Assembly: GCF_000187245.1 (NCBI RefSeq)
Contig: NC_027864.1
Coordinates: forward strand, 248,001 to 312,000
Origin: Ogataea parapolymorpha DL-1
Taxonomy: Eukaryota > Ascomycota > Pichiomycetes > Pichiales > Pichiaceae
Length of the DNA stretch: 64,000 nucleotides
Direction of reading: 5' to 3'
Under the pieces are notes generated by a model. It was not told where the DNA came from, searched no databases, and was given only the letters and a program-made list of their open reading frames with translations. A program made the position numbers and the translations under genes. Every line of letters begins with the position of its first letter. Position 1 is the first letter of the stretch. Below, piece by piece: positions 10,001-19,219 of this stretch.

Positions 10001-10130
10001 TGTCTAAACAAGCCCCTAAGAACCCAACGATGGACTCCGCCTGCTTAAGCTGTTCTTCAGCCTGTTGTCTGACGCCCTGATCGGCCTGTAAGGTCCCCAG
10101 GAAGCAGTTGTGAAGGGCCTGGACGTTCAT
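7089..10130 (-). CDS. NMD5: Importin-beta family karyopherin, importin-7/8 type (Nmd5/Kap119-like)
   Basis: 1013 residues, close to yeast Nmd5 and Sxm1. It imports cargo proteins (in yeast Hog1, Crz1, TFIIS) into the nucleus and is released by Ran-GTP. The N-terminal importin-beta domain (about residues 20-100) carries A-E-E-Q-L-K-Q-A-E, G-F-L-G-A-C-L-D-I, and K-Q-A-C-S-I-Y-F-K-N-K with a following Trp, as in this subfamily. The remainder is HEAT-like helices. Near the C-terminus an acidic stretch (D-E-A-E-D-V-D-D-D-D, then D-D-E-Y-E-E-D-P-F) precedes N-V-F-R-A-F-K-E, the typical importin-7 tail. NMD5 is preferred over SXM1 from the N-terminal similarity, but the two are paralogues. It is divergent from NPA3 with 58 bp between start codons; both act in nuclear import. 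Confidence 0.82.
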   Translation of the reverse strand: MNVQALHNCFLGTLQADQGVRQQAEEQLKQAESIVGFLGACLDILGSDDVEPVVKQACSIYFKNKMIRSWSSSEGDIDEGEKPGIRDRIIPTILKLERTLRNQFIPVLSVMISYDYPQNWPTFLDTTKALFLNTSDIQAMYTGVLCFSELTRNYRWRTNGHRHLELDPVIRDNFPSLLQIGKQFVANPAAFENHYEAGEIVKLIIKCYKFVTYHDLPEPLQQQDFSLEWITFHVDVINMSLPPTVMELEEDDRSLSPWVKSQKWAYANLYRLFQRYASKSLSSRYEYTEFRDMFANNVVPGLLEVYFKRLQEWRHQKVWLSDASLYQIISFLEQCVVQKGCFPLIEPHIREIISEVAFPLLCPTDEVLDMFENDPSEYIHMILDMYEETSSPQMAVLSLIYTLVEKRSKVALDPILQFAYEKLASFANVPETLEIAKQKESALRIVGQISSKLTATKSLADQVEPFVASFVLPNFQSPFAFLRARTCDVSAKFDSLKFQDENNLTVLFNGVLSCFKEDNNLPVQLEAALAIQAFISFEQFKEALGSIIVETMEKLLELSNKVDIDAISAVIQECVECYSAQLQPFGTNLMARLSEQLLRLLTEINDLSNSGPDNLDHDDLTDKHMAALGVFNTMVTVLLYFESSQDMIAGLEQSYAPIIQYTFEKELDDFYAEASELIENTLFLTRAVSPTMWSLFESMVTAVLKNDLGMFLDDITPALKNYLVYGGAVFRGNKQYQDAMAQVIFQILASEEPDANEIYAATDLGATFALTLDKASIEPYSPQLVRSTLGVLSHKDTAHSSDSLKITVLGVVVAVLVVHPKACLQVLMECHALESFMMTWFKLAPSMKRVFDLKLSVLGLLSLLSVDYEALKQLQLEELVSAIGSTLADHFAKLPAAINELQKKRADFNAEEKFGENQFAQPVFSDEAEDVDDDDIADYVLQNMGGNSDLLHVDDEYEEDPFSNTVLDNVNVFRAFKESFTQVQGDSEKYTKLVASLTNEQQQTLQNIVNIAQ

Positions 10131-10188
10131 TTACAAGGAGGAAATTTTATTTTAAAAAAATTCCAAAAAAACTTTAAATATTTTTATC

Positions 10189-11328
10189 ATGGCTCCAGCT
10201 ACTATTCTTTGCGTTGGCATGGCTGGATCAGGCAAAACGACCTTTGTGCAGCGGCTGAATTCACACCTCCATGCCAAGAAACAGGCTCCATACGTCATCA
10301 ATCTCGATCCGGCTGTCCTCAAGGTTCCATTTGGATGCAACATCGACATCAGAGACTCTGTGAAGTACAAGAAGGTGATGGAAAATTACAATCTGGGCCC
10401 AAATGGTGCTATTGTGACGTCCTTGAACTTATTCTCCACCAAGATCGACCAGGTCATCTCTCTGGTTGAGAAGAAATCCGACAGATTCAAACACTGCATT
10501 GTCGACACTCCAGGGCAAATCGAGTGTTTCATATGGTCTGCGTCGGGGGCCATCATCACAGAAGCCTTTGCGTCGACTTTCCCAACAATAATTGCATACA
10601 TCATTGACACACCAAGAAGCTCGTCGCCAACGACGTTCATTTCCAACATGCTATATGCTTGTTCTATTCTGTACAAGACCAAGCTTCCGATGATTGTGGT
10701 GTTCAACAAGACGGATGTGAGAGACTCCAAGTTTGCAACGGAATGGATGACCGATTTTGAGGCCTTCCAAGATGCTCTCAGAAGTAACAGCGAGCTGAAC
10801 GACGAGACCAGCAATGGCTCGGGATACATGGCCTCTCTGGTGAATAGCATGAGTCTGATGCTGGAGGAATTCTACTCCACCCTAGATGTGGTTGGGTGCT
10901 CTGCTTACACGGGGGCAGGTTTTGATGAGTTTTTGGATGCCGTGGATGCCAAGGTCGAGGAGTACAATAATTTCTATCAAAAAGAGAGAGAGAGGATTAT
11001 CAAAGAGAAGGAAGAGAAGGAAAAACAAAATAAACAGAAGCAACTCACACACCTTATGAAAGATCTTGGCCTGGGCAAAAAAGAGCCAGTGGACACCATT
11101 TCAGATGCCGAAGACGACGGAGAAGAAGAATACGAGCACGGACTGGTTGAGCCAGACATAAATGAACCACAACGCGAGTACACTTTTGCCGAGGACAGAA
11201 ACGGCGAGGTGACAGAGGAAAACAAGGACGTGCATGGAGTATACCAGAGAGCGTTTGAGCAAGGATCAAAGACCGCCAAAAGCGACGTTGCAGAGAATAT
11301 TGCCAAATATATTAGACAGCAGCGTTAA
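10189..11328 (+). CDS. NPA3: GPN-loop GTPase 1
   Basis: 379 residues. Npa3/Gpn1 is a GTPase required for assembly and nuclear import of RNA polymerase II. Walker A is G-M-A-G-S-G-K-T (residues 10-17). The Gly-Pro-Asn loop that defines the family is at 70-72 (Y-N-L-G-P-N-G-A). The G3 motif follows in V-D-T-P-G-Q-I-E, and the G4 motif is F-N-K-T-D-V. A long charged helix (about 260-300, rich in Glu and Lys) and an acidic C-terminal tail complete the normal architecture. The start is the first ATG and places Walker A where the family expects it. It is divergent from NMD5 and convergent with the next gene (31 bp between stops). Confidence 0.96.
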   Translation: MAPATILCVGMAGSGKTTFVQRLNSHLHAKKQAPYVINLDPAVLKVPFGCNIDIRDSVKYKKVMENYNLGPNGAIVTSLNLFSTKIDQVISLVEKKSDRFKHCIVDTPGQIECFIWSASGAIITEAFASTFPTIIAYIIDTPRSSSPTTFISNMLYACSILYKTKLPMIVVFNKTDVRDSKFATEWMTDFEAFQDALRSNSELNDETSNGSGYMASLVNSMSLMLEEFYSTLDVVGCSAYTGAGFDEFLDAVDAKVEEYNNFYQKERERIIKEKEEKEKQNKQKQLTHLMKDLGLGKKEPVDTISDAEDDGEEEYEHGLVEPDINEPQREYTFAEDRNGEVTEENKDVHGVYQRAFEQGSKTAKSDVAENIAKYIRQQR

Positions 11329-11359
11329 TCGATATGTACAATGATAATAGTTGTTTATG

Positions 11360-12271
11360 CTAATCTGTGCCTTTGGTCAGCACAACCCATCCGTCGGGCA
11401 AACTGATCACTTTTGTGAGACCGAGAGTTGCCAATTGGTACAAATTCTTTTTAGTGTTGTTATCTGGCTGATTCAGCTGGGTCAGCTCTGGGTACTGCGG
11501 TGTGTTCAGCGCGCAACACACCACCGAAAACGAGTCCTTGAACTTTTCAGTAAACAGCTGTAACGGTTCTGTAGTTTCTTTGAATCCAACGTTGGTCAGC
11601 CCGACAAGGGCAACGTTGTCAAGCTCAGAGAGATCAGAGACGGGCTGCAGTTTCTGCAGTAACAACGGAATTTTGCGCGTGAAGTAATAATCTGCGGCCA
11701 GTGTAAAATCGTTTGGATCCGTGATTGAATGGTCTAGATGCGCATTTTGCAGAATGTTGATCGCCTCCAGCGAATCAGCCAAAGCTTTGTAGGTGAGGGA
11801 CACTGCAGGTGTCTCGTTTTTTAGCACCAATACTGCAGCAAAGCGCTCCAGCTCACCCCAAAATTGCTCGTACTGGTTCTGCCGTGGCAAAGAGGGCAAT
11901 TTACGCTCTCTTTCCAGCACTCTCAACCTGTCGATCACGCGATCTTCTTGTTTATTGTACACATATCTGGATGAATGTGTCTTTAGCTGTTGACTTTTCA
12001 GCAAATCTGCCTGCAACCGTGGATCATCAGGAAACTTTGGCATCTCTGTGTTTCCGTGAACGTGAGCGTACCCGGATCTCCGCGCTTCCTCGATCTTGAG
12101 GTTGGCTGCCCTTTGATACTCGTGCTCCGACTGTTGCGACTCATGAATGGCTTTCAGGAGTCGATTTCCTCTCTCAGTCGCTTTTTTAATTGCATCTTGG
12201 TCAAACTTCTCAATCTCAGAAGAGATGCGAACAACCGGAGTAACGTAGTGCCGCACCAGCTGCCTAATCAT
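11360..12271 (-). CDS. Unrecognised protein, probably mitochondrial
   Basis: 303 residues; I do not recognise the family. The N-terminus (M-I-R-Q-L-V-R-H-Y-V-T-P-V-V-R) has Arg and hydrophobic residues without acidic ones, typical of a mitochondrial presequence. Residues 20-120 are charged and helical, with a conserved-looking patch G-N-R-L-L-K-A-I-H and a His-rich G-Y-A-H-V-H-G-N. The C-terminal half alternates strands and helices with no clear motif. The overall look (presequence, basic helical N-terminal half, compact C-terminal half) resembles fungal mitochondrial ribosome or respiratory-assembly factors, but that is a guess. It is divergent from URC4 (135 bp) and convergent with NPA3. 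Confidence 0.75.
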   Translation of the reverse strand: MIRQLVRHYVTPVVRISSEIEKFDQDAIKKATERGNRLLKAIHESQQSEHEYQRAANLKIEEARRSGYAHVHGNTEMPKFPDDPRLQADLLKSQQLKTHSSRYVYNKQEDRVIDRLRVLERERKLPSLPRQNQYEQFWGELERFAAVLVLKNETPAVSLTYKALADSLEAINILQNAHLDHSITDPNDFTLAADYYFTRKIPLLLQKLQPVSDLSELDNVALVGLTNVGFKETTEPLQLFTEKFKDSFSVVCCALNTPQYPELTQLNQPDNNTKKNLYQLATLGLTKVISLPDGWVVLTKGTD

Positions 12272-12406
12272 AAAAATGAAAATATTATTTAATTGAATTA
12301 ATTTTTTTTGTCGACTGTCGACTGAAAAACATATCTCCGACGCTCACCGGCTGATAACCTCTTTATCGCTATCTATAAATACTGAGAATAAAGAACGTGT
12401 AATTTT

Positions 12407-13714
12407 ATGGCTCCCTCAATTGACTATTTGCTTTCAATCCAATCCGTGCGAGAGACCAACTCTTGCACCAAAAAGCTTTTGCTGGAGAACCAGCTTGTGA
12501 ATTTCGACGTGGATTTATCCAAACTTCCGGATGCAGTGGATTTCGTGATATCTACAATCAGAGACTCGTTCCCTACGGACGAGTCCCTACTGACTATTCC
12601 AGTTCATGGAAGGTACCAGCACTTTGAATGTGGAGGAGAAAAGCGACTCACAGAGTTTATTCAAAAGCAGCTGAGAGGCCAAAGTGACTACGAAATATGT
12701 AAAAAGCTAATTGATCTGTTCATTGTTAGTGTTCTTCTCGATGCTGGTGCTGGCAACCAATGGAAATACAATGAACACGGCATTTTGATTGGCAGGTCTG
12801 AGGGAATTGCTGTTGCCACTTTGCACATGTTTATCGACGGAGTGTTCAGTGACGGCGACAGTTACGTTGTGAATGGATCGAAACTAGCCTGCTTAACGGC
12901 AGAAGAGCTCTCAAAAGGCCTCCAGGTGTCGGAGGCCAATCCGATTGCAGGATTTGAAGGAAGACTGAAGCTTCTTAACCAACTGGGGAAAACTCTGGTG
13001 CAAAATCGCACTATATTTGGAGCTGACGCCAGACCAGGAAACTTAGTTGACTATCTGAAGCAATCGTCAAAGGACGGTTCCCTTGACCTTCCCGACTTGT
13101 GGGACTGTTTGATGGAAGGTCTCATGCCAATATGGCCAACGGATGGACGCATCAAGTTGGACGGAAAATGCATTGGAGACGCATGGTATCTTAAAAATAA
13201 AATCAAGGAAGCAGAGAAAGAGTACGGTTCAAATGCTCCAGAGTCAGCAAAAATAGTCACTTTCCACAAACTTACTCAATGGCTGACATACTCGCTGTTT
13301 CTCCCGTTGGAGAAGTATGGACATTTCTCCATTAAAAATGCTCATTACATGACGGGCCTCCCAGAATACCGTAATGGAGGATTGTTTGTTGATTTTGGAG
13401 TTTTGAACATTAAGACAGAAAGACTAAAACAAGGCATCAAGTTCTCGATCGAAAAGAAATTGGACTCAAATATTCCTCTATATACACCAGATGACGATTT
13501 GATTGTTGAATGGCGATCATGCACCGTCTGCCTACTAGACTATATTCTTCCGCTTGTGAATGAGAAACTGGGGGTTACAGGCTCTAAGTATGAGCTGTCT
13601 CTTCCGCAGCTTATTGAGGCCGGGTCGTGGAAATCTGGCAGACTTATTGCCTCAAAACTGCGAAGCAACGGAGGGCCACCGATAGAGTTGTTTGCCGACG
13701 GCACTGTGTTTTAG
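12407..13714 (+). CDS. URC4: Uracil catabolism protein Urc4 (DUF1688)
   Basis: 435 residues, full length for the DUF1688 family. Urc4 is part of the URC pathway described in Lachancea kluyveri, which lets yeasts use uracil as nitrogen source; its exact reaction is not settled. Family markers are I-P-V-H-G-R-Y-Q-H-F-E-C-G-G (about residues 64-77), D-A-G-A-G-N-Q-W-K-Y (about 110-119), the R-P-G-N-L-V-D-Y-L block (about 212-220), and P-I-W-P near the middle. C-terminal G-L-P-E-Y-R-N-G-G-L and D-D-L-I-V-E-W-R also fit. No other URC gene is in the window, so the pathway genes are not clustered here. No GATA site cluster is obvious in the short 135-bp upstream gap. Confidence 0.87.
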   Translation: MAPSIDYLLSIQSVRETNSCTKKLLLENQLVNFDVDLSKLPDAVDFVISTIRDSFPTDESLLTIPVHGRYQHFECGGEKRLTEFIQKQLRGQSDYEICKKLIDLFIVSVLLDAGAGNQWKYNEHGILIGRSEGIAVATLHMFIDGVFSDGDSYVVNGSKLACLTAEELSKGLQVSEANPIAGFEGRLKLLNQLGKTLVQNRTIFGADARPGNLVDYLKQSSKDGSLDLPDLWDCLMEGLMPIWPTDGRIKLDGKCIGDAWYLKNKIKEAEKEYGSNAPESAKIVTFHKLTQWLTYSLFLPLEKYGHFSIKNAHYMTGLPEYRNGGLFVDFGVLNIKTERLKQGIKFSIEKKLDSNIPLYTPDDDLIVEWRSCTVCLLDYILPLVNEKLGVTGSKYELSLPQLIEAGSWKSGRLIASKLRSNGGPPIELFADGTVF

Positions 13715-13744
13715 ATAGCTACCATTTTATAGATATACTAAAAC

Positions 13745-13761
13745 CACGTGACTATCATGTG
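13745..13761. promoter_or_regulatory. Paired E-box-like sites in the RPS20 promoter
   Basis: CACGTG at 13745-13750 and CATGTG at 13756-13761, each followed by AC. They lie 88-104 bp upstream of the RPS20 ATG and are followed by an A/T-rich tract. The same CACGTG core is found about 96 bp upstream of RPS12. Cbf1-type binding is inferred from the motif. Confidence 0.5.
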
Positions 13762-13848
13762 ACAGAAAAAAAATCCCCCTACCCTCGAGCACCTTTAAAA
13801 ATTATTTTTTTTTCACCATATTTTCAACTTTGAACGTCTCATACCATC

Positions 13849-14193
13849 ATGTCTGAAGAAAAGAAGATCATTGAAGAACCAGAAATCCACAAGATCAGAA
13901 TCACCTTGATTTCCACCAAGGTCAAGCAACTCGAGAAGGTGTCTCAAAACATCATCCAAAACGCTGAGAGAGAGAACCTTTTCAAGAAGGGTCCTGTTAG
14001 AATGCCAACTAAGACCTTGAGAATCTCTACCAGAAAGACTCCAAACGGTGAGGGTTCTAAGACCTGGGAGACTTACGAGATGAGAATCCACAAGAGATAC
14101 ATTGACTTGCACGCTCCAGCTCAATCTGTCAAGAAGATTACCCAAATCACCATTGAGCCAGGTGTCGACGTCGAGGTCACCATTGCTGCTTAA
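13849..14193 (+). CDS. RPS20: 40S ribosomal protein S20 (uS10)
   Basis: 114 residues. The core runs [16 protein letters not shown], then [17 protein letters not shown], then [12 protein letters not shown], the uS10 signature for the 40S head. Codon use is extremely biased (AAG, AGA, TCC, GTC, CAA), in line with high expression. No intron is present. The 273 bp after the stop codon before the next gene contain no gene I can see. Confidence 0.98.
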   Translation: MSEEKKIIEEPEIHKIRITLISTKVKQLEKVSQNIIQNAERENLFKKGPVRMPTKTLRISTRKTPNGEGSKTWETYEMRIHKRYIDLHAPAQSVKKITQITIEPGVDVEVTIAA

Positions 14194-14466
14194 GTACGTT
14201 GAGTGTTTGTGGCAATACTCTAGGCGTACCGTGTAGAAATACCAAGTTCAACTTGTTATATGATGCATGAGACGTTACGGTGTTAGCTATCAGTTCCTTG
14301 CACATACATTTATATGTAGCTTAAGGTAATGGATAATTTGAAAAATCTAGTAAACCTTTACACCAACTAGGAAATTCATGCGATCAAAAACAACGATTAT
14401 TAACTTCCTTTTCGGAAAAAGGTAAATATACATTTAAAATTAATTTGAGTCCACTATCTTCTTCTC

Positions 14467-16167
14467 ATGGATCACTTGTATTCGCGTAACTTCTGGTCTC
14501 CCGACGATTCTGCCTGCTCGTTTCTGCTAGGACACTTCAATGGAGGCTCCAAGACTGCAGACGCTGTGCTTGCCTTCTACAAAGAACGAATGGCGATAGA
14601 GCAAGAGTATGCCAAACGTTTGTGCACCCTTTCACGGAAGATTGACCTTGGCAAGCACGAAATAACAGGCAGTCTGAAAAGCAGTCTTGATGTGCTTGCT
14701 CAGGAAACCGAACAACTTGGCAACAGTCATTATTCTCAGGCAAACAAGATTGCAACCGATGTGTATAAACCTCTGACTGAATATGCAACAGATCGCAAAA
14801 ACCAAGGCAAAATACTCGATTCTGGACTGTCCAAGCTGATGAAACACAAAAGAAACCTTGAATCCAAGGTTGAGCTTGCTCGCAAGAAGTATGAAGCTCA
14901 CTGGGTGAAGGTCAATAATTATAAAACACAGCAGATTCTTATGGATGAGACAGAAGCTTATAGGACACAAATGAAGGTGAACAAACTCATGGATCAGATG
15001 AGTGAGGCACGTGATGACTACCGTGGCCTTGTTAATGAGTACAATAATATGCTGAATGTGTGGAAAAACGAGTGGTTCTCTGCCTGTGAAAACCTGCAGT
15101 CTATGGAGGAGGAGAAAATCAAATTCCTGAAGGCCAACATTTGGGAATATGCAAATATTGTGAGCTCGACGTGTATTTCAGACGATCAAAGTTGTGAAAA
15201 TGTCCGTCTGAGTCTCGAGAAATGCTCGTATCGAGCTGACATTACATCCTTTGTTGAGGAGTTCAAAACAGGCAATACCATGTCTTCACCTGTGAACTTC
15301 ATCGACTATGCCCGCGGAGACATTCCTCAAAGAAAAGGCGGGATCCAGACGGTCGATCTCACCAGCATTCCTAAAATCACCGAACAGCGCGAACAATTGG
15401 GACGCAAAAAGATTCCACCTCCAAAGCCAACCCAAGAGCAGCAGATGCAATTTGATCTCATTGATAGACGCGAGGAGACATTCAAGCAGCTACAGGAACA
15501 GGCCCAGCTTGAAGCCTCTCAGCTGCGGAGCACAGGAACAAAAACTGCCTCTGAGCCAAGCTCTAACCTCGTTTTCTCGGAATATTCTGACGGAACGGAA
15601 GCCTCGAGCTCCCACGAAGACGAGTTCAAACAGTCGAAGCAAGAGTCCACATACTCCAATCCTCTGCTGCATTCTCTGGTATCCGACAAACCAACTGAGC
15701 CTATTCGGCTGAAGAAGTTTAATATTTTTGGCAAGACTGAGAAGCCAGTGAACCCATTAGAAGCCTATTTGAGCGACCTTCAATTAGGTGGAAATGGCGA
15801 CATGTCCAAATTCCGTGACTCGATGCAGATCAGTGATGAATCGAAGCAGGAAAAGAACGACAATCGAGCACCGTCTTTCACCTTCAGCAGGAACAACTCC
15901 GTCAGAAAATCAAAATCGTCCACCACCTTGAAAGGAAAGTTTGTGAACCACGCGAACCTGCCATCGCGCTCATCAGAAGGCTTCCCTGTTCTCAAATACT
16001 GCCGAGCTCAGTACTCATACAATGCCAGCATCGAGCAGGAACTGTCCTTCAAAAAGCGTGATATTCTAATGATCCTGCATCAGCAACCTGACGGATGGTG
16101 GTTTGCGGAAAACATCAACACAGGAAAGTCGGGCCTTGCCCCTAGCAACTATCTCGTTGATATGTAA
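14467..16167 (+). CDS. HOF1: F-BAR and SH3 cytokinesis protein (Hof1/Imp2/Cdc15-like)
   Basis: 566 residues. An F-BAR domain fills about residues 1-260: it begins N-F-W-S-P-D-D, then L-L-G-H-F-N-G-G, and F-Y-K-E-R-M-A-I-E-Q-E-Y-A-K-R-L matches the Fes/CIP4 start. A disordered Ser/Pro/Gln-rich linker follows. An SH3 domain occupies about 505-566, with the typical A-Q-Y-S-Y, L-S-F-K-K-R-D-I, D-G-W-W-F-A and P-S-N-Y-L-V. Just before the SH3, S-E-G-F-P-V-L-K-Y resembles the same place in S. cerevisiae Hof1. These proteins bend membrane and tie the actomyosin ring to septum formation. The linker is shorter than in Cdc15. The stop codon is 1 bp from the stop of the convergent magnesium transporter gene. 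Confidence 0.85.
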   Translation: MDHLYSRNFWSPDDSACSFLLGHFNGGSKTADAVLAFYKERMAIEQEYAKRLCTLSRKIDLGKHEITGSLKSSLDVLAQETEQLGNSHYSQANKIATDVYKPLTEYATDRKNQGKILDSGLSKLMKHKRNLESKVELARKKYEAHWVKVNNYKTQQILMDETEAYRTQMKVNKLMDQMSEARDDYRGLVNEYNNMLNVWKNEWFSACENLQSMEEEKIKFLKANIWEYANIVSSTCISDDQSCENVRLSLEKCSYRADITSFVEEFKTGNTMSSPVNFIDYARGDIPQRKGGIQTVDLTSIPKITEQREQLGRKKIPPPKPTQEQQMQFDLIDRREETFKQLQEQAQLEASQLRSTGTKTASEPSSNLVFSEYSDGTEASSSHEDEFKQSKQESTYSNPLLHSLVSDKPTEPIRLKKFNIFGKTEKPVNPLEAYLSDLQLGGNGDMSKFRDSMQISDESKQEKNDNRAPSFTFSRNNSVRKSKSSTTLKGKFVNHANLPSRSSEGFPVLKYCRAQYSYNASIEQELSFKKRDILMILHQQPDGWWFAENINTGKSGLAPSNYLVDM

Positions 16168-16168
16168 T

Positions 16169-18640
16169 TTAGACTATGCCACTGACTTTTCTTGCGTAAA
16201 GATATGCTGTGACTGCAAAAACAAACATGCTTCCACAGATGCTGTAGAACCACGTCAAGCCGGGGGAATCTTGGCCAGGAACGAGACAGTTCATTCCCCA
16301 GAGACCAGTGACGACGTTCAACGGTAAGACAATGGAACCGAGAATGGTAATTTTGCCCAGAATGTCGTTCATGTCATTGTTCACTCTGGTCATGTCTATG
16401 TTGATCTGAGCGAGGTAATTGGAGTGAGAACGAGCCAGTAATTTCTCGTAATGATTCAAACTTTGCACCATTGTGACGATGTGATCCTGAATGTCTCCCA
16501 AATACATTCCAATTTCAGACCGAGGAGCTACCTCCCATTGCTCGTTGCATCTCTTGGAGAAGCCCTTTATAACATCGGCTTTGAATCCCAAAAGTCGCAG
16601 CAACGACATCACCCTTCTACGGCAGTCTCCAATTCGGCGAAGCATGTCTCCCTTGCGTTTCCAACTCAAAATCTTCGTATCTTGGGACGACGACGTCGAC
16701 CGCGAAGATTTGGAACTCCATGAGTTTATGGACGCCTTGTCGTTAACAGTTGACGTTCTTCGTTTTAGCTTGAGCCAGATTTTATCGTCGTCCTCGTCCT
16801 CGGACCCAGAAGACTCTTCGTCAGAGTCAATTCCACTCTGCATTACCAAAATTGCGTCCTCAATCGCATTGACCTCATCTTCAATGCTTTCTATTAGAGG
16901 AGCGTACGCATCGGTGATGTCGTCAATGAGAGCGTATCCTATCCAGTCTGAAGTGACAGAAAGATAGTCCTTGAGCAAGCGGACTCTGCGCCGAACGTTT
17001 GCCGGATGTGGGGTTGGTTTCTGGTGGAACGTGATAACACCGTCTCTGAACACAATGATGTACATATTAAGTGGTTCGAGCTCGCCATTCTTCTTCCGTT
17101 TGTCGCCATCTCTTCTTTTGGAAACCATCGAGGGTGCCCGTTGATGGTCGATGTCGCTGGACGAGGACTTGCTCTTCAACAAACGGTTCATGATATGACG
17201 ATACCACGCTTTCTTGCGATGCTTGCTGTTGACACTTTCGTCGTCAGAGAACGCAGCTGAGTTCATCGCTCTCTCCAACGCTTTTTTACGGTTTTGGTGT
17301 TCAAGAACAACGTCAAAAGCAGTGAAACACACCAGATAGTAGTCTCTGAACAATTCCACCTTTTCTCTCGTTTCGCCCATAAAAATATCCTCTGTAGTCA
17401 ACGGGTGGATGCTGAACGCCTTGGACAGAACCTTCATCTCCTCTTCCGTCGGGTTCAGGACGTCAAGCCAGAAAGGCGGCACGTCTGCGGCCGACGAGCT
17501 GTCCGCTGCAACTGAGGGCGTAGGAGTGCTTGTTCCTGTGACTTTGGGTTTCAGACTGTTCTGCGACGATTGAACAGAGGCTATGTTGGGATGCGGCACA
17601 TTAGGCTGTGGATTATGTTCTTGGGTCGTAGGGGAAAACAACTCTGAAAGGCTGTATTTTTGCACCAGCCCCGAAATATTGGAGGCATGAATAGTGTTCT
17701 CGAGGTCTTCCCTGAAATACGTGAACCGCAAACTTTTCGGCTGCCGCAGCTCGGGCAGTTCGTTCAGAGCTTTCCGGTTGTTGCTCCAAGGAACGACTCG
17801 CCGCGGCCGGAGACGACCATTGAGAGCTTCCTGCTCGTTTTCGTCCTGCACCAGCAACGGCTCAGATTCACTCGGCTCGATGTTGGAGACCAGCGGGTAC
17901 TCGAAATTGATCCTCTCCTCGCCTTGCGCTGGCGATGACTGCCTGGAGAGCGAGGCGGAAGCCTCGCTGATTTTTTTAAACTCCTGCAGTTCCTCGTCCA
18001 CAAATTCCTGTAGCACAGAGATGTCTGGCCACATCTTGCGTTTTCCGGCTTCGTCGAAACTCTCGACGGGAACACAAACATCGTCCAGAGAGGACGCATT
18101 GGAGGAGCGTCTGGAAGACGGATTTGACGAGCCGTAAACGGAGTTAGAGCTCTGGTCGTCGTTATTCGAATTGTAAGGTTCATGTTCGGCCAGATCATGC
18201 AGTACGCCTTTCGCGGGCTGGTCTCTCAACGTGGACTCAAACGGATTTTCTGTCTTGTACTGCATTCCCTCGGAAATGGACTTGTTCTGCTTGAGGGCGT
18301 TATTGTAACTCTTGAACCTCCTGAACTTGGACTCGCCTATCTCGTCTATCGAGCCGTACCTGTCTTTTGAGCCGGGCGAAATCGGGTGTCCAGCAGCCGC
18401 CACTTTGCTCAGTCGGTTTTTAGGTCTATCTGAAGCCACCACTGGAGCACTGAGACTGAAGCCCCTTTTGCGCGGACGCTGCGATTTTGACAAGTCAGTG
18501 GCCAACGAGTGGCGTCTGTGGTCGATCAGGGGGTCAAAGCCGGCCGACGAGTCGGAAGACACGTCGTTGTGCATCACTCCAAACGCGTCCGTCTCGTGCT
18601 CTGAAACTTTGCTGGAACGCCGAGGTGTGATTTCACTCAT
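16169..18640 (-). CDS. CorA-type magnesium transporter (Alr1/Mnr2 family)
   Basis: 823 residues. The C-terminal pore carries G-M-N at 782-784 (within G-L-W-G-M-N-C-L-V-P-G), the CorA selectivity signature, between two membrane helices (about 755-778 and 795-815). W-L-D-V-L-N-P-T-E-E-E-M followed by H-P-L-T-T-E-D-I marks the Alr/Mnr2 cytoplasmic funnel domain. Residues 1-380 are low-complexity, Ser-rich and presumably cytoplasmic. An acidic stretch (S-G-S-E-D-E-D-D-D) precedes a basic Ser/Thr loop. Alr1 is plasma-membrane and Mnr2 vacuolar; I cannot separate them from this sequence alone. Length (Alr1 about 860, Mnr2 about 970) fits either. Confidence 0.85.
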   Translation of the reverse strand: MSEITPRRSSKVSEHETDAFGVMHNDVSSDSSAGFDPLIDHRRHSLATDLSKSQRPRKRGFSLSAPVVASDRPKNRLSKVAAAGHPISPGSKDRYGSIDEIGESKFRRFKSYNNALKQNKSISEGMQYKTENPFESTLRDQPAKGVLHDLAEHEPYNSNNDDQSSNSVYGSSNPSSRRSSNASSLDDVCVPVESFDEAGKRKMWPDISVLQEFVDEELQEFKKISEASASLSRQSSPAQGEERINFEYPLVSNIEPSESEPLLVQDENEQEALNGRLRPRRVVPWSNNRKALNELPELRQPKSLRFTYFREDLENTIHASNISGLVQKYSLSELFSPTTQEHNPQPNVPHPNIASVQSSQNSLKPKVTGTSTPTPSVAADSSSAADVPPFWLDVLNPTEEEMKVLSKAFSIHPLTTEDIFMGETREKVELFRDYYLVCFTAFDVVLEHQNRKKALERAMNSAAFSDDESVNSKHRKKAWYRHIMNRLLKSKSSSSDIDHQRAPSMVSKRRDGDKRKKNGELEPLNMYIIVFRDGVITFHQKPTPHPANVRRRVRLLKDYLSVTSDWIGYALIDDITDAYAPLIESIEDEVNAIEDAILVMQSGIDSDEESSGSEDEDDDKIWLKLKRRTSTVNDKASINSWSSKSSRSTSSSQDTKILSWKRKGDMLRRIGDCRRRVMSLLRLLGFKADVIKGFSKRCNEQWEVAPRSEIGMYLGDIQDHIVTMVQSLNHYEKLLARSHSNYLAQINIDMTRVNNDMNDILGKITILGSIVLPLNVVTGLWGMNCLVPGQDSPGLTWFYSICGSMFVFAVTAYLYARKVSGIV

Positions 18641-18714
18641 AGCAATCTAGTTACTCGGGAAAAAGATAAGATTTTCTCAGAAACGCTTTTTAAAATATAT
18701 CTACACAAAAGGCT

Positions 18715-19161
18715 CTAGGCCTCCTTCTGGTTGTTGTCGGATTCAGACTCGCCTTCCCGCTCTTCTCCAGACTCCTTAGCCAACTCCTCGTCACTGTTGA
18801 CAACTTTCTCCTCGCTCTTGTACTTTTTCTGTTCTGGCTCCAGTTGCGAGATCGAGTCGTCGATCTCGCCAATTAGCCCGCGAAGGGCCTTCCATTGGTC
18901 CTCTGTAAGTGCAATTCCCTGTTGTTAGGCTCTCCAGAAACACAAATATCCACTTACCTTGGACCCAGGCAGCCATTTTCCCTCTTTCTGGTAGTACTCC
19001 CTGATATCAACTAAAGTAGCCCCCTTGAACTTGCGCACACTCACGCGTCTTTTCTCGCTTCCGAGCTTGCTGTCAGCAACAACATACCCCAATTCGCGCT
19101 AACTTACCTCAAACTGGAACTCTGGGCCGGTAGCTTCTGGGGCTGCTCTTTTTAGACCCAT
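18715..19161 (-). CDS. SUB1: Transcriptional coactivator Sub1/PC4 (three exons)
   Basis: Spliced from exons 19161-19108, 19065-18958 and 18918-18715, giving 121 residues. Intron 1 (19107-19066, 42 nt) and intron 2 (18957-18919, 39 nt) both start GTAAGT; intron 2 has the branch sequence CTAAC, and intron 1 probably CTGAC. Both are phase 0, and only this splicing joins F-E to L-G-S-E-K-R-R-V-S-V-R-K-F-K-G and then G-S-K to G-I-A-L-T-E-D-Q-W. This is the PC4 single-stranded-DNA-binding fold (basic strands, then D-I-R-E-Y-Y). Sub1 works with TFIIB and RNA polymerase II and III. The C-terminus is a charged Glu/Ser tail. In intron 1 another AG lies 6 nt nearer the branch point but would break the frame. 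Confidence 0.92.
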
Positions 19162-19219
19162 AATGCAATAAATAATATTTTCCTAGCTAAAAAAAAAGAG
19201 AGTTCAAGTCAATTTTCTT

